A DNA stretch of 6,596 nt from Victivallales bacterium. GTDB taxonomy: Bacteria > Verrucomicrobiota > Lentisphaeria > Victivallales > JAUVCU01. The stretch is taken from the NCBI GenBank assembly GCA_029934175.1, contig JAOZMT010000123.1, positions 1-6,596 on the forward strand, read 5' to 3'. This document shows, one piece after another, positions 1 through 6,428 of the stretch (position 1 is the stretch's first letter; the number at the start of each line of letters is the position of its first letter). A program made the translations under genes and the position numbers. The notes beneath the pieces were generated by a model. That model was not told the origin of the DNA, searched no databases, and saw nothing but the letters and a program-made list of their open reading frames with translations.

Positions 1-12
1 TGAATATATACC

Positions 13-73
13 CTAAAAATCACATTGAATTTGAAAAGAGTATCGTATGAATTCTAAAAATCTCATTTCATTT
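13..73. repeat. Imperfect 20-base direct repeat at the recD 3' end
   Basis: CTAAAAATCACATTGAATTT at 13-32 and CTAAAAATCTCATTTCATTT at 54-73 match at 17 of 20 positions with a 41-base offset. The second copy includes the recD stop codon. It may be chance in AT-rich DNA or a remnant of a local duplication. Nothing else is recognised in positions 1-67, and no terminator hairpin is visible there. Confidence 0.3.
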
Positions 74-1906
74 CATTCTTGATGATAGTCCACTCTGTCT
101 GTGCATTCTTTTAATACTTGATTTAAAAAATAGAGAAGTTGATGATATAATATTACATTTTTTCTTTGCCCTTGTAATTGCTGTATAAATCAATTCTTTT
201 GTAAGAATTTTATTATCTTTTTTTGGTAATACAATAAAAACATTATCAAACTCTGAACCTTGACTTTTATGAATAGATATTGCAAATGCTGTTGTATATT
301 CTCCAAGATTAGCTGGATTTATTTTTCTAAACTCTCCATTATTTCCTCTGAAACATGCATTTAAATCATTATTATCTCTTAAAATGATACCTACATCTCC
401 ATTCATTAAATTTAATTTATAATCATTCTCTGTTATTAATATTGGTCTACCATGATAAAAATCATTCTTTTTACTTTCAGAAAACAATAATTGCTCTATC
501 ATTAAATTTAAATTCTTAACTCCATACTCTGATTCATTTAATGCACATAACACTCTATTTTTTGATAGTGCATCCAATGATTTTGCTATATTCATTTCTT
601 TTAAGGATTCCATATATTCTAATAAGTTTGCTTTACAAATATTTTTCACAAAACTCTTAATATCTAAGTCTTCAATATTAATATCATCAAATTCATTAAA
701 TAAATTCACCAATTCACTTTCTGTATTAACTTGATTCGCATTATTGACAAACTTACTTAATTCTCCAATACCACTTTGACTATTAAATCTATAACTATGC
801 TCTAACTGAACTACACAATCCGTAATTAATTGTGGACTTTTTGATATATCTAATCTAAGTTGATTATCAGTAATATCATTAATCACATTTGCGAACTGTG
901 CAGAAAATGAATTTAAATTTTTCAAATCCGTGATATCCTTTAATACATTACCATTTTCAACAGCCATTAACTGATCTTTATCCCCTAGCAAAATAACCCG
1001 ACAATCGTTAGATAATGCTTCAAAAGTTTTTGCAAAAATAGGTAATGAAACCATAGAAGCTTCATCAATTAATAAAAGGTCAATGGGAGCTTTTGTATAT
1101 TTATCATATTTTAATTGTCTAGAATTTATTCCTAAAAATTTGTGAATTGTTTCTGCTGACTCGGGAATTTTATCTAAAATATATTTATCTATTCCACTTG
1201 ATTGTTCTTTGAAGTTTTTAATTGATTCATTCAACCTATCTGAAGCTTTCCCAGTTGGAGCAACCAATTTTATTCTTAATTTAGGATTATGTTTCACTAA
1301 CAATGCTAACACTTTACCGACTGTTGTAGTTTTGCCTGTCCCTGGACCTCCAGAAATTATTGCAAATTTTGCACGCAACGCAAGAATTGCAGCTACCTTT
1401 TGCCAGTTAACAAATCCTCCAACTATATTATTTTTAAAAAATTGATTAATATCATTTTTCATATTCTGTATATTATCGATTTTTTTTGTTCTGTTTTTAA
1501 TAAAATCACTGATAATCACTTCATTTTTATAATATTTATTTAAATAATAATATCCATTTTCAAAAATCAAAGGCTTTAATTCATCGCCCTTCCCAATGCC
1601 ATTATTATATTGTTCTGATAAAATTAATTTTGGGAATAAAATATTTGAATTCTCATTGTTTTCATCAATATCAAAAATATCAATTGCTTTTTTTTCACTA
1701 ACCGAATCTGTATCAAATGCTGAATGACCATGATTTGCATAATAACTAACAAATGCAGCTATTAGCCACAAATTCAAATTATCATCAGCTGAAAGTTTAG
1801 AAATATAATCTGCAAAATGTAAATCTATATCTTGAAATAATCCACTTCTTTTTAAACTATTTGTATTCATTGAAATATTATTATTATATTTTGAAATTAT
1901 ACTCAT
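68..1906 (-). CDS. recD: RecBCD enzyme subunit RecD (exodeoxyribonuclease V alpha chain, 5'-3' helicase)
   Basis: A complete superfamily 1B helicase of 612 aa, close to the roughly 608 aa of E. coli RecD and much shorter than RecD2 proteins. Helicase motifs seen in order: motif I (Walker A) GGPGTGKTTT at 186-195, Ia VAPTGKAS near 215-222, II (Walker B) LLLIDEAS near 277-284, III LLGDKDQL at 306-313, IV HSYRF at 370-374, a V-like NDYKLNLMNGDVG at 494-506, and VI with SIHKSQGSEF at 544-553 and YTAITRA at 574-580. The N-terminal ~120 residues resemble the RecD domain that contacts RecC. In RecBCD this subunit is the fast 5'-3' motor used in double-strand-break repair and DNA degradation. The ATG overlaps the upstream lipoprotein stop codon as ATGA and has only a weak Shine-Dalgarno match, so translational coupling is likely. 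Met13 is an alternative start but has no ribosome-binding site. recB and recC are not in the window. No good terminator is seen in the 67 bases after the stop. Confidence 0.96.
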   Translation of the reverse strand: MSIISKYNNNISMNTNSLKRSGLFQDIDLHFADYISKLSADDNLNLWLIAAFVSYYANHGHSAFDTDSVSEKKAIDIFDIDENNENSNILFPKLILSEQYNNGIGKGDELKPLIFENGYYYLNKYYKNEVIISDFIKNRTKKIDNIQNMKNDINQFFKNNIVGGFVNWQKVAAILALRAKFAIISGGPGTGKTTTVGKVLALLVKHNPKLRIKLVAPTGKASDRLNESIKNFKEQSSGIDKYILDKIPESAETIHKFLGINSRQLKYDKYTKAPIDLLLIDEASMVSLPIFAKTFEALSNDCRVILLGDKDQLMAVENGNVLKDITDLKNLNSFSAQFANVINDITDNQLRLDISKSPQLITDCVVQLEHSYRFNSQSGIGELSKFVNNANQVNTESELVNLFNEFDDINIEDLDIKSFVKNICKANLLEYMESLKEMNIAKSLDALSKNRVLCALNESEYGVKNLNLMIEQLLFSESKKNDFYHGRPILITENDYKLNLMNGDVGIILRDNNDLNACFRGNNGEFRKINPANLGEYTTAFAISIHKSQGSEFDNVFIVLPKKDNKILTKELIYTAITRAKKKCNIISSTSLFFKSSIKRMHRQSGLSSRMK

Positions 1907-2358
1907 TTACTCGCATCTTCAAGAGTCTTTATAATCTCTTGTGTTGCCGCTTGCTGTTGCTTCACTCCTTCTAGATATCGCTTATTAGCTCCTTTTAAGC
2001 GAGAAAAAATTAATTTAAACTCTGCAACAATAGATTTTATATTATCAAATTTCGTATCTGTATAATTTAATTTTGCATCAATAACTTTCAAATCAAGATC
2101 AAGTCTTTTTTCTATTTCTTTAAATTTACTCTCTGTAACTTTTTGATTTTTATCTAAAAGAACTCTTAATTGTGTAAGAGAATTTTGAATATTATCTATT
2201 TTTTGTTCTAATAAAAGAGTTTTACTATAAAATTTTCTATCTAACTTTCGTTCTGAATCTTCTATAGACTTGATAACATATTCTTCTGTAGCGCTTGTAG
2301 AACCACATCCTGCAAGCAATAAATGACCTGCAAGTCCAATAATTAAAAATTTATTCAT
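1903..2358 (-). CDS. Putative coiled-coil lipoprotein
   Basis: A 151-aa protein with a lipoprotein signal peptide: MNK, a hydrophobic stretch, then lipobox LAG-C with Cys18 as the predicted lipidated residue. Gly19 and Ser20 follow; no Asp at +2 argues against inner-membrane retention by the E. coli rule. The mature part (about 25-150) is almost entirely charged and helical with Leu/Ile at heptad-like spacing, for example around 47-70 and 80-120, indicating a long coiled coil. There is one Cys in all and no enzymatic motif, so a periplasmic structural, spacer or scaffold role is possible, but no specific function is assigned. A good ribosome-binding site (GGAGAAG, + strand positions 2363-2369) precedes the ATG and supports this start. 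It lies 20 bases after the 168-aa gene, and its stop codon overlaps the recD start, so the three genes probably form one operon. I do not recognise a named family. Confidence 0.85.
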   Translation of the reverse strand: MNKFLIIGLAGHLLLAGCGSTSATEEYVIKSIEDSERKLDRKFYSKTLLLEQKIDNIQNSLTQLRVLLDKNQKVTESKFKEIEKRLDLDLKVIDAKLNYTDTKFDNIKSIVAEFKLIFSRLKGANKRYLEGVKQQQAATQEIIKTLEDASK

Positions 2359-2378
2359 TTCACTTCTCCTATTTTTAG

Positions 2379-2885
2379 TTACTTATCCAACTTTTGGATA
2401 AAATTCAAATATTTTTTACAACAACCTTTTATTTTTAATTTTGTTTTATCAATATAGATAGCTTTAATAGGAGTTGCGATATACAGTCCAAATATAATGC
2501 CTAAATAAAGAATTATAATTCCAATAAACAATTGATAATTCATTAATGCTGAGATATTTGAAACAAAATGCATAGTTATCAATATAATTCCAAGTAAAAC
2601 AATACTCCAACTTATAAATTGAAGAAAATTAAATATTTTATAATGCTTAGGGCATAAACCAAAGGTAACAAATCCACGACGCATAACAAACTTATTAATA
2701 ATGGGATAAAAGCGTATTGGTCCAAAGATATACATCCAAGTTGGAATCCAAGTTAATTTTTGCTTTAACCCAATTTTTGCATCAGAATTACACTTTATAC
2801 ATTTTGCAGGTAATTTATCTCCCTGCTTTACTGTTAAAATATTTCCCAAAACAGTTCTTTTTTGATATTTTTTATTTGCTTTCAT
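2379..2885 (-). CDS. Hypothetical membrane protein with a putative zinc-binding C-x2-C / C-x2-H site
   Basis: A 168-aa protein. The N-terminal half has the pair Cys29-x2-Cys32 (AKCIKC), a tryptophan-rich hydrophobic stretch at about 46-66 that may sit in or at the membrane, then Cys78-x2-His81 (LCPKH). Together these could bind one metal ion. Two clear transmembrane helices follow at about 88-108 and 115-138. The C-terminal tail (TPIKAIYIDKTKLKIKGCCKKYLNFI) ends in a pattern like 'KG-C-x2-[FY]L' that I associate with a family of uncharacterised bacterial membrane proteins; this is from memory, not a search. It is the first gene of a probable operon with the coiled-coil lipoprotein and recD. 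The ATG is preceded directly by a terminator T-tract, with no Shine-Dalgarno sequence. The conserved-looking region begins only near residue 12, so the exact start is less certain than the gene itself. Function unknown. Confidence 0.8.
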   Translation of the reverse strand: MKANKKYQKRTVLGNILTVKQGDKLPAKCIKCNSDAKIGLKQKLTWIPTWMYIFGPIRFYPIINKFVMRRGFVTFGLCPKHYKIFNFLQFISWSIVLLGIILITMHFVSNISALMNYQLFIGIIILYLGIIFGLYIATPIKAIYIDKTKLKIKGCCKKYLNFIQKLDK

Positions 2886-2890
2886 TATAT

Positions 2891-2927
2891 AAAAAAATAA
2901 CCTAGAAGACTTTGTCTTCTAGGTTAT
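2891..2927 (-). terminator. Rho-independent terminator of the ppdK transcript
   Basis: A perfect 14-bp inverted repeat (2897-2910 with 2914-2927, three-base loop at 2911-2913) is followed on the minus strand by seven T (2891-2897; the first belongs to the stem). This is a textbook intrinsic terminator for minus-strand transcription, and the only upstream minus-strand gene nearby is ppdK, ending 203 bases earlier. The plus-strand direction has no T-tract after the stem, so it acts one way. The 3' end of the T-tract is only five bases from the ATG of the 168-aa gene, so the terminator could also limit read-through into that operon. Confidence 0.88.
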
Positions 2928-3106
2928 AAGCACACGAGCCATAAGCAAGGAAAATAGAAAACACTGAATTTTTAGATGACCTTAAGCTTGCAACTTATGG
3001 ATTATTGGATTTTGGATTAATGGAAAGAAATCCAATAATCCAGTAATCCAACAATCCTAAAATGATCTCATAATAAAATCCGTGCCTCGTGTGGTTAGAG
3101 GTTATA
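2921..3106. mobile_element. Candidate MITE-like insert (about 170 bp) with 8-bp direct repeats
   Basis: Direct repeats AGGTTATA at 2921-2928 and 3099-3106 flank a non-coding 170-bp segment. Close to its ends lie inverted repeats: CACACGAG at 2931-2938 and CTCGTGTG at 3086-3093, extending inward past one mismatch to CACACGAGnCA (10 of 11). Deleting the segment with one direct-repeat copy would leave the ppdK terminator hairpin intact and about 25 bases from the ppdK stop, a usual distance. This pattern is what a small non-autonomous transposon with target duplication would leave. Against it, the two inverted repeats are not equally far from the direct repeats (two versus five bases), and no transposase or second copy is visible. 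The same inverted repeats could instead be the closing stem of a structured RNA. No ORF of note lies inside. Confidence 0.4.
2998..3057. repeat. 15-bp perfect hairpin merging into an AATCCANN octamer repeat
   Basis: Positions 2998-3012 (TGGATTATTGGATTT) are the exact reverse complement of 3028-3042, with a 15-base loop. The right arm is part of a tandem octamer array: AATCCAAT (3029-3036), AATCCAGT (3037-3044), AATCCAAC (3045-3052) and a partial AATCC (3053-3057). The left arm and loop carry the same motif inverted (GGATT at 2999, 3007 and 3014). There is no T-tract on either strand, so it is not an obvious terminator. It sits inside the candidate insert between ppdK and the 168-aa gene. Confidence 0.75.
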
Positions 3107-3130
3107 TAAACATATATTTATTTTAAATAT

Positions 3131-5815
3131 TTATTTACTATTTATTACAGCTTGTGCAGCAGATAATCTTGCAATCGGAACACGATATGGGCTACAACTT
3201 ACATAATCCAAACCAATTTTGTGACAGAATTCAACAGTTTTAGGTTCTCCACCATGTTCTCCACAAATACCTAATTTAATATCTGGACGAACTTCTTTTC
3301 CTAATTTTATAGCCATTTCCATTAATCTACCAACTCCTGCTTGGTCTAATACTTCAAATGGGTCGTAATCATAAAATGCTTTATCAATATGTTCCACATA
3401 AGGTCCTAAAAATTTCGCTGAATCATCACGACTAAAACCACAAGTCATTTGCGTTAAATCATTAGTTCCAAAACTGAAAAACTCAGCTTCTTTAGCAATT
3501 TCATCTGCGGTTAGTGCAGCTCTAGGAACTTCTATCATTGTTCCAAGTTTATATTTGATAGTTTTTCCTGTTTCTGCAAATACAGCATCAATAACTTCTT
3601 GTGCAACATCTCTACAGAATGTATATTCCTTAACTGTTCCAATTAATGGAATCATTATTTCAGGATGAACTTCTATCCCTTTATTTGCAACATTAATAGC
3701 TCCTTCCATAATCGCTCTAACTTGCATTCTTAGTATTTCAGGATACACAACAGAAATACGACAACCACGGAAACCTAACATTGGATTAAATTCATGCAAT
3801 GCTTCGACTTCTTCTTTAATTTCAGATGGATCAATTCCCAATTCTTTGGCAACTTCTTCTTGACCTTTAGCATCATGTGGTAAAAATTCATGCAATGGTG
3901 GGTCTAATAAACGAACTGTTGCAGGCAAACCTTTTAAAGCTTCAAAAATACCTTCAAAATCACCTCTTTGTATAGGTAAAAGTTTTGCCAAAGCAGTTTC
4001 TCTTTCCTCAAGTGATTTTGCAAGAATCATTTCACGCATTGGGATAATACGATCGCCTTCAAAGAACATGTGTTCTGTCCTACAAAGTCCAATTCCCTCT
4101 GCTCCAAATTTAACAGCCATTTCTGTATCTGCTGGAGAATCTGCATTTGTTCTAACATCCATTGTGCGAATATCATCAACAAATCCCATAAATTTATTAT
4201 AATTTGTGAATAATTCTGAATCTTCTGCTTTCATTTTTCCATCAAGAACTTGAACAATTTCAGATGGTTTAACTGCGATTTGTGCATTATAAACACTACC
4301 AGTAAATCCGTCAATAGAAATTACATCGCCTTGTTTAATTATCGATCCATTAATACTCATTGATTTTGAAGCGTAATCAATTTTAATATCCCCTGCCCCA
4401 GAAACGCATGGGCGCCCCATTCCACGAGCTACAACAGCTGCATGACTTGTCATTCCTCCACGAGCAGTTAAAATACCTTCTGCAACATCCATTCCACCAA
4501 TATCTTCTGGGCTTGTTTCAACACGAACTAATAATACTTTTTCACCTTTAGCTGCCATTTCTTCTGCTTCATCAGCACAAAATACAACTTTACCACAAGC
4601 TCCACCAGGACTAGCGTTTAAACCATTTGTTGCAACTTCTCCACTATAACTATCTAAATCAAGAATTGGTGCAAATAATTTACCAAATTCTCCAGCAGGA
4701 ACACGACTTACAGCAGTAGCTTTATCGATTAATCCTTCTTCTACCATTTCTACTTGAGATTTCAACCAAGAAAATACAGTTCTTTTTCCATTACGAGTTT
4801 GAAGCATCCATAATTTTCCTTCTTGAATGGTAAACTCAATATCCTGCATATCTTTATAATGTAACTCTAATGTTTCACGAATAGCAACTAATTCATTAAA
4901 TACTGTTTCGTTTACATCTTTTAATGTATCAATTGTTTGAGGAGTTCTAATACCAGCAACAACATCTTCTCCTTGAGCATTCATTAAATACTCTCCGTAA
5001 AACATATTTTCTCCAGTAGATGGATCACGAGTAAACGCAACTCCAGTTCCAGATGTATCTCCCATATTTCCAAACACCATAGCTTGAACATTTACTGCTG
5101 TTCCAAGTAAACCACGAATATCATTCAATTGACGATATTTAATAGCACGAACATTATCCCAAGAACTAAAAACTGCATTAATCGCAAGAAACATTTGTTC
5201 ACGAGGCTCTATTGGAAAATCACTTCCTATAGCTTTTTTATAAACTTCACGGAATTTATCAACTACTAATTTCATATCATCAGCGGTTAAATCTGTATCA
5301 TTTTCTGCACCTTTCGCAACTTTAACTTCTTCAAGAGCTGCTTCAAAATCATGATGCGGAACTCCCATAACTACATCACCAAACATTTGCATAAAACGAC
5401 GATAACTATCCCACGCAAAACGAGGATTACCACTTTTCTTAATTAATGCTTTAACAACCGTAGGATTAATACCTAAATTCAACACAGTATCCATCATACC
5501 AGGCATAGATTGTGCTGCACCAGAACGCACAGATACTAATAAAGGATTTTCATTATCACCAAGTTTCATTCCCATTATTTCTTCTAATTGAGCAATTTTT
5601 GCATCTACTTGCTCTTCCATTCCTTCTGGATACTGTCCATTATTTGCAGAAAAATATCCACAAGCTTCAGTTGTAATTGTAAATCCAGCAGGAACAGGTA
5701 AACCAATACTTGTCATATCTGCAAGATTTGCACCCTTTCCACCTAATAACTCTTTTTGAGATGTATTTCCTTCTGTTGCATCTCCTCCAAAAAAATAAAC
5801 ATGTTTTTCTGACAT
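3131..5815 (-). CDS. ppdK: Pyruvate, phosphate dikinase (EC 2.7.9.1)
   Basis: A complete 894-aa PPDK, the usual bacterial length. It reversibly converts pyruvate + ATP + Pi to phosphoenolpyruvate + AMP + PPi in the cytoplasm. In fermenters it can run in the glycolytic direction, saving energy through PPi. Domains in order: N-terminal ATP-grasp nucleotide-binding region (LGGKGANL 24-31, RSGAAQSMPGMMDT 97-110, FTRDPSTGE 261-269); the swivelling phosphohistidine domain with GGMTSHAAVVARGMGRPCVSG at 453-473, where His458 is the phosphorylated residue and Thr456 matches the Thr controlled by PPDK regulatory proteins in other species; and the C-terminal PEP/pyruvate barrel (CRTEHMFF 578-585, LLDPPLHEFLP 636-646, NPMLGFRGCR 677-686, FGTNDLTQ 782-789, GICGEHGG 849-856 with catalytic Cys851). 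The ATG has an AGGAAG site (5820-5825) just upstream. A 47-base gap separates it from the upstream lipoprotein gene, so the two may be co-transcribed. Its G+C is higher than that of recD, as expected for a highly expressed conserved enzyme. No defect is seen. Confidence 0.98.
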   Translation of the reverse strand: MSEKHVYFFGGDATEGNTSQKELLGGKGANLADMTSIGLPVPAGFTITTEACGYFSANNGQYPEGMEEQVDAKIAQLEEIMGMKLGDNENPLLVSVRSGAAQSMPGMMDTVLNLGINPTVVKALIKKSGNPRFAWDSYRRFMQMFGDVVMGVPHHDFEAALEEVKVAKGAENDTDLTADDMKLVVDKFREVYKKAIGSDFPIEPREQMFLAINAVFSSWDNVRAIKYRQLNDIRGLLGTAVNVQAMVFGNMGDTSGTGVAFTRDPSTGENMFYGEYLMNAQGEDVVAGIRTPQTIDTLKDVNETVFNELVAIRETLELHYKDMQDIEFTIQEGKLWMLQTRNGKRTVFSWLKSQVEMVEEGLIDKATAVSRVPAGEFGKLFAPILDLDSYSGEVATNGLNASPGGACGKVVFCADEAEEMAAKGEKVLLVRVETSPEDIGGMDVAEGILTARGGMTSHAAVVARGMGRPCVSGAGDIKIDYASKSMSINGSIIKQGDVISIDGFTGSVYNAQIAVKPSEIVQVLDGKMKAEDSELFTNYNKFMGFVDDIRTMDVRTNADSPADTEMAVKFGAEGIGLCRTEHMFFEGDRIIPMREMILAKSLEERETALAKLLPIQRGDFEGIFEALKGLPATVRLLDPPLHEFLPHDAKGQEEVAKELGIDPSEIKEEVEALHEFNPMLGFRGCRISVVYPEILRMQVRAIMEGAINVANKGIEVHPEIMIPLIGTVKEYTFCRDVAQEVIDAVFAETGKTIKYKLGTMIEVPRAALTADEIAKEAEFFSFGTNDLTQMTCGFSRDDSAKFLGPYVEHIDKAFYDYDPFEVLDQAGVGRLMEMAIKLGKEVRPDIKLGICGEHGGEPKTVEFCHKIGLDYVSCSPYRVPIARLSAAQAVINSK

Positions 5816-5834
5816 AACTCTTCCTTTTGTTGTT

Positions 5835-5853
5835 CTAAGTAATTTTAACTTAG
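5835..5853. other. Short hairpin in the ppdK leader
   Basis: CTAAGT (5835-5840) and ACTTAG (5848-5853) form a 6-bp perfect inverted repeat around a 7-base AT loop, ten bases upstream of the ppdK ribosome-binding site. There is no T-tract after it in the minus-strand direction, so it is unlikely to terminate. It could be an operator half-site pair, an RNA-stability hairpin between the lipoprotein gene and ppdK, or chance in AT-rich DNA. Confidence 0.25.
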
Positions 5854-5862
5854 GTTTTATTA

Positions 5863-6330
5863 TTATTTTCCTTCTATTCTTATAGAAGAATTTATTTTTC
5901 TTGCAATTTGTGTATCAAACCTATTAAAAGCCTTAACAATTGCATCCTTTTGTATATGAGATTCATATTCGAATAACACAAACGCACCATTTATAATAGC
6001 ATCATATTGTTTACCTTGAATATAAATAGTTCCCGACTCATCTATTCTTTTCAATCGTGCCAAGTGTTTTTTATTCATAGCATCAAATTTAAAGATTCCA
6101 ACTTCCCTTGGATTATTTCCTTTCCCTATAGGAATAATTAACCCTGATTGAGCTCTAACAGTTCCAGTGTAAAGAGGTCTAGGAGGTTTTGAAATTTCTA
6201 ATTTTTCATTTTGAAAATGAGTGATAAAGCAACCTATTTCGATATTGTTATTATATTGATACTTTGCATCAGTTGTTTTACAACTTATACAAAAAACCGC
6301 TAAGCAAAAAGCCAATAAAATTTGTTTCAT
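5863..6330 (-). CDS. Putative small lipoprotein of unknown function
   Basis: A 155-aa protein starting MKQILLAFCLAVFCISCKTT: a short basic start, a hydrophobic core (about 4-16) and Cys17 as the likely lipidated residue. The lipobox CIS-C has Cys at -3 instead of the usual Leu/Val/Ile, so lipidation is probable but not certain; a plain secretion signal is the alternative. The mature part is a mixed alpha/beta-looking domain (for example TGTVRAQSGLIIPIG 55-69, SGTIYIQGKQYDAIINGAFVLFEYES 99-124) with a basic C-terminus. Besides three Cys in the signal region there is only Cys34. I recognise no family. The ATG is supported by AAGGAT upstream (around 6337-6342) and by a candidate promoter 48 bases before it. 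It precedes ppdK on the same strand, 47 bases away, but nothing in it suggests a role with PPDK. Confidence 0.82.
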   Translation of the reverse strand: MKQILLAFCLAVFCISCKTTDAKYQYNNNIEIGCFITHFQNEKLEISKPPRPLYTGTVRAQSGLIIPIGKGNNPREVGIFKFDAMNKKHLARLKRIDESGTIYIQGKQYDAIINGAFVLFEYESHIQKDAIVKAFNRFDTQIARKINSSIRIEGK

Positions 6331-6377
6331 TTAAATAATCCTTGTTTATTATGAATAGTAATTTTTCTAATCTAGAT

Positions 6378-6405
6378 AATATAACACAAAAAAGCATATC
6401 TTCAA
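6378..6405 (-). promoter_or_regulatory. Candidate sigma70-type promoter for the 155-aa lipoprotein gene (and perhaps ppdK)
   Basis: On the minus strand, TTGAAG (6405-6400, 4 of 6 to the -35 consensus) is followed after 16 bases by TATATT (6383-6378, 5 of 6 to the -10 consensus). Transcription would start near 6371, giving a leader of about 40 bases that contains the AAGGAT ribosome-binding site. It lies just downstream of a terminator, as a new transcription unit would need. The match is by eye in AT-rich DNA, where chance matches are common. Confidence 0.45.
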
Positions 6406-6428
6406 AAAAAAACGGAAATATTTTAAAC

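Noticed and set aside
13..66. 17-codon minus-strand frame starting just after the recD stop codon
   Set aside because: Too short to support, no ribosome-binding site, and it lies in the direct-repeat region.
1209..1445. Plus-strand open frame of 78 codons
   Set aside because: It lies antisense within the recD helicase core, whose motifs prove the minus strand codes; no ribosome-binding site or recognisable protein.
68..1906. RecD2-type helicase
   Set aside because: RecD2 proteins are longer with a different N-terminal extension; the 612-aa length and RecC-contacting-like N-terminus fit RecBCD RecD.
2717..2905. Plus-strand open frame of 62 codons
   Set aside because: It is antisense to the 168-aa membrane-protein gene and runs into the terminator stem; the hydrophobic look is a by-product of the opposite strand.
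2929..3098. Retron or CRISPR-related RNA
   Set aside because: Paired ends plus a long hairpin recall a retron ncRNA, but there is no reverse transcriptase nearby; the octamer units are far too short and close for a CRISPR array.
3131..5815. PEP synthase (PpsA) or PTS enzyme I instead of PPDK
   Set aside because: The 894-aa length, the N-terminal GGDATEGN/LGGKGANL segment, and the order of ATP-grasp, phosphohistidine and barrel domains with GGMTSHAAVVARGMGRPCVSG match PPDK.
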